NCBI GenBank assembly: GCA_947625985.1
Contig: CANQQF010000061.1
Location: forward strand, 1 to 8,311
DNA: 8,311 nt
Source: an uncultured Clostridia bacterium
GTDB lineage: Bacteria; Bacillota_A; Clostridia; TANB77; CAG-508
Reading direction: 5' to 3'
The translations under genes were made by a program, and so were the position numbers. The notes under the pieces are model-generated. The model was given only the letters and a program-made list of their open reading frames with translations, was not told the origin of the DNA and ran no database searches. This document shows positions 6,201-8,311 of the stretch, one piece after another (the stretch's first letter is position 1; each line of letters opens with the position of its first letter).

Positions 6201-6965
6201 ATGGAAGATATATATAATTACATTTCTTTTGGAATAATAATTTTAATTCCAATAATATCAATAATATTTAAAGTCTACTGCTTAAAATACTATTCTTCTA
6301 AAGATCCTCATTTAAGTGAAATTGACAAAAAAAATATAAAAGAAAATTCGAAAAAATATGAATATCTATTGTATTTTTTCAATATATTATTTTCACTATG
6401 CATAACCTTTCTATTATACTATCATTTTGGCACTTGGGGACTATTCCCTATTTTTATAATTGGATTTTCCATTATATTTAGGGCTATTAAGAAAATAAAA
6501 ATATCTAATATTTTATGTGGAATTATTGTAATTTCTGCTATTTATATTATTTTTATTAATACCTTTTATAATATACTTATAGGAAAATATGATTTATTCT
6601 TATTTACTTCTAATAATAACTCAAACTGTCAAATGGTTGAAGTTGAAAAAACAACATTTAACTCTAAATTTACTCAATATGAAGGAACAAAGGTAACAGC
6701 AGCACAGGTAAGAGCTTTAATAACCCAAGTTATATCAAGTAACTCAAGTGATAACAATAAAGATAAACAAGTAATAGTTACAGGTTTAAATGGTCTTAAG
6801 ATTGAAGGAACTCAGGTAGATAATAATTTACATATGATTAAAAATAGTGATAGATATAAAATTGAAATAACAAAATATGATGATGATGGTTATGTAAAAG
6901 AAATAAATGTTACTCAATCAAATCAAAATACATTAAATATTACGAACAATGTAAATACTCAATAA
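6201..6965 (+). CDS. Family A membrane protein A3, function unknown
   Basis: The last and longest intact family A copy, 254 residues. Predicted membrane segments are at about 8-27, 55-75, 78-94 and 102-127. The cytoplasmic loops are SSKDPHLSEIDKKN and RAIKKIKIS, and segment 3 carries the invariant PIFIIGFSIIF. The outer part contains SNNNSNCQMVE (137-147), FNSKFTQYEG (153-162), TAAQVRALITQVI (166-178), DRYKIEITKYD (217-227), GYVKEINV (230-237) and an Asn/Thr-rich tail (LNITNNVNTQ). Much of the membrane-domain DNA is nearly identical to A2, whereas the outer domain has diverged and carries an insertion of about ten residues near GLKIEGTQVDNN. It has an AAAGGGAG ribosome site. It closes the array and is followed by a family B relic and the shared terminator. 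Confidence 0.85.
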   Translation: MEDIYNYISFGIIILIPIISIIFKVYCLKYYSSKDPHLSEIDKKNIKENSKKYEYLLYFFNILFSLCITFLLYYHFGTWGLFPIFIIGFSIIFRAIKKIKISNILCGIIVISAIYIIFINTFYNILIGKYDLFLFTSNNNSNCQMVEVEKTTFNSKFTQYEGTKVTAAQVRALITQVISSNSSDNNKDKQVIVTGLNGLKIEGTQVDNNLHMIKNSDRYKIEITKYDDDGYVKEINVTQSNQNTLNITNNVNTQ

Positions 6966-6984
6966 AATTAATAACCTTATCTAT

Positions 6985-7028
6985 TAATTCTGAAGATAGT
7001 TTAATTGATAAAAAAACTAATAGAATTT
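6985..7028 (+). pseudogene. Relic of a family B gene (ectodomain fragment)
   Basis: Downstream of A3 these 44 nt align without gaps to B1 positions 3417-3460, with about 35 matches. Read in the ancestral frame they give NSEDSLIDKKTNRI followed by a stop, against NSDGSLIDTNTGRN in B1 and NPDGNLVDTKTNRN in B2. No start, membrane segment or C-terminus survives. It is a stub of a fourth B gene at the array edge. Its last ~17 nt also form part of the left arm of the terminator stem. Confidence 0.72.
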
Positions 7029-7062
7029 GAAATCAAACTTATTTCAAATTCTATTAGTTTTT
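7012..7062. terminator. Bidirectional terminator between the array and spoIVB
   Basis: A perfect 22-bp inverted repeat (7012-7033 with 7041-7062) closes a 7-nt loop. It has an A-run on the left and a T-run on the right, so it reads as a Rho-independent terminator on both strands. It can end transcription of the A/B array from the left and of spoIVB from the right. The right arm overlaps the first two bases of the spoIVB stop codon (TAA on the minus strand, 7061-7063). Confidence 0.9.
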
Positions 7063-8296
7063 AATTCACTGCTTTCATTTGCTTAATCATCATATCGCCA
7101 AAAACTGCATATCCTTCCAAAGGATCATTTACAAGTACATTTGTAACTGCACCTACAAATTTACCATTTTGAATTATTGCAGCTCCACTCATTCCTTGAA
7201 TGATACCTCCAGTTTTTTCTATTAGTTCTTCATCTTTAATCTTTATTTTCATACTTTTATTATCAAAATTATTATCTAAATATATTTTTTCTATTTCTAT
7301 TTTATATTCTTTAGATGTCTGATTATCCAAACTACATAGAATTGTTGCTTCCCCTGTTTTTATTTCTTCTCTTAATGCTACCTCCATTTCTTTTGAAGGA
7401 TTTATATTTAATGCAGATAAATTATCAACTTTACCATATACTCCAAAACTTGTATTTTTATATATTTCTCCTATTTCTTGTCCTTCTTCTATACTTCCTT
7501 GTATTTTCCCTGGAATTCCACTCTTTCCTTTTGTAACATTTAGAATTTTACTAGTAACAAATTGTCCTGATGCTATATCTATTAAATCTCCTGTATCTAC
7601 GTCTGTGATACCATGTCCTAAAGCTGCAAACATTTTTGTTGATGGCTCATAAAATGTTACTGTGCCAACACCTGCCGCACTATCTCGAACCCATAACCCT
7701 AACTTGTATTCATTATTTCTCGTTTGTACAGGCGTAATACTACATTGTTTTGTTTCTTCTCCATGTACATATTCTATATTTAACTTGTTTCCTTCAGATT
7801 CATTTACCTTTTTGGTTAATTCCTCTACTGTAGAAACATTTTTTCTGTCAATTGATATAATTCTATCTCCTTCTTCTATTCCAGTATTTTGAAATGGTTT
7901 ATGTTTTGTATTATCTACACCTTCAATTTCAGACATTCCGACTACTAATACTCCATTAGTATATAACTTTAATCCTGCAATATTTCCTGCTGGTATTACA
8001 GTTGTTTTTGGAATAACATCAACACTTAGTTTTTTTATCTCAAAGTTTTCAAATAAATTTACAGCTATTTCTTGTTTTCCAGTCTCATTTATTGTACTAT
8101 CATTATTATTTGAAACAGTTTCAATCGTACCATTTTTGTTTTCTAAGTTTAAAGATATTCCAAATAAAGTATTAACTGAAATTTTTTCACCTTCAAATAT
8201 AACTAAATTATTAGGGATATTTTGTATTGCTATTAAATATGTGTATATAATAAGTAGTAATAATAAAAGTAATAAGATTTTTAATTTATTTTTCAT
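7061..8296 (-). CDS. spoIVB: SpoIVB sporulation signalling serine protease (PDZ plus S55 peptidase)
   Basis: In Bacillus subtilis SpoIVB is made in the forespore, crosses the inner membrane and cleaves SpoIVFA to trigger pro-SigK processing. The 411 residues match the family length. There is an N-terminal membrane anchor (about 5-25), a PDZ domain (about 106-190, with NTGIEEGDRIISID) and the S55 peptidase domain (from about 200). Visible motifs are KLGLWVRDSAAGVGTVTF, FAALGHGITD with the likely catalytic His228, GKSGIPGKIQG and GIIQGMSGAAII with the likely catalytic Ser370. The usual SGSP around the serine reads SGAA here, while the serine is kept. The ATG at 8296 follows an AGGAG site (8301-8305); the in-frame TTG at 8308 lies upstream of that site and is not used. 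spo0A, the usual downstream neighbour, is absent from this window. The promoter lies beyond the window. Confidence 0.94.
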   Translation of the reverse strand: MKNKLKILLLLLLLLIIYTYLIAIQNIPNNLVIFEGEKISVNTLFGISLNLENKNGTIETVSNNNDSTINETGKQEIAVNLFENFEIKKLSVDVIPKTTVIPAGNIAGLKLYTNGVLVVGMSEIEGVDNTKHKPFQNTGIEEGDRIISIDRKNVSTVEELTKKVNESEGNKLNIEYVHGEETKQCSITPVQTRNNEYKLGLWVRDSAAGVGTVTFYEPSTKMFAALGHGITDVDTGDLIDIASGQFVTSKILNVTKGKSGIPGKIQGSIEEGQEIGEIYKNTSFGVYGKVDNLSALNINPSKEMEVALREEIKTGEATILCSLDNQTSKEYKIEIEKIYLDNNFDNKSMKIKIKDEELIEKTGGIIQGMSGAAIIQNGKFVGAVTNVLVNDPLEGYAVFGDMMIKQMKAVN

Positions 8297-8311
8297 TTTT
8301 CTCCTCAAAAT

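Noticed and set aside
2352..6965. Type II toxin-antitoxin or toxin-immunity repeats as an explanation of the array
   Set aside because: All copies are 230-254 residues with membrane segments, no polymorphic toxin core or secretion leader was seen, and two unrelated families of similar size do not fit a small toxin with its antitoxin. Immunity-type roles cannot be fully excluded but have no positive support.
2172..7061. Prophage, transposon or CRISPR origin of the accessory block
   Set aside because: No transposase, integrase, terminal inverted repeats, target duplications or regularly spaced short repeats are present. The repeats found are gene paralogues and their leaders.
7315..7892. Two plus-strand open frames inside spoIVB (7315-7536 and 7662-7892)
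   Set aside because: They are antisense to well-conserved SpoIVB motifs and have no ribosome sites or recognisable domains.

Overview
The window is AT-rich DNA from a low-GC, endospore-forming member of the Clostridia (Bacillota), probably a gut-type lineage. The reasons are spoVG and spoIVB, a clostridial-style murC, A/T-rich codon use, AGGAGG-type ribosome binding sites, and near-consensus TTGAAA/TATAAT promoters with 17-bp spacers. No species can be named from the sequence alone.

Layout. (1) Positions 1-2171, all on the minus strand, are conserved core genes, reading murC (789-2171), then spoVG (311-607), then pth (1-201, cut by the window edge). MurC makes UDP-MurNAc-L-Ala for peptidoglycan, SpoVG is a small RNA-binding regulator, and Pth recycles peptidyl-tRNA. 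pth has its own promoter (231-259), placed just after the spoVG terminator (271-298). (2) Positions 2172-2351 hold divergent promoters, one for murC and one for the accessory block. (3) Positions 2352-6965, all on the plus strand, form an accessory array of six intact genes from two unrelated membrane-protein families, in the order A1-B1-B2-A2-B3-A3. Family A has four predicted membrane segments and a C-terminal ectodomain (FNSKFxxYEG motif). Family B has a charged N-terminus, one membrane segment and a highly conserved ectodomain (KPIIYLYPE ... VEWGRK). Two decayed fragments, one of family A (5389-5430) and one of family B (6985-7028), show the array was once larger. (4) A 22-bp perfect hairpin (7012-7062) terminates the array and the convergent spoIVB. 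(5) Positions 7061-8296, minus strand, are spoIVB, the PDZ/S55 serine protease of sporulation.

The core genes are ordinary. The array is the interesting part. It looks like one transcription unit with one strong promoter and one strong terminator. It grew by repeated duplication, with clear traces of gene conversion, stop-codon drift and decay. Predicted topology puts both ectodomains outside the membrane, so A and B may form a surface complex, but nothing in the sequence states its function. Neither family could be given a named function here; both resemble uncharacterised proteins of gut Clostridia as far as can be recalled.
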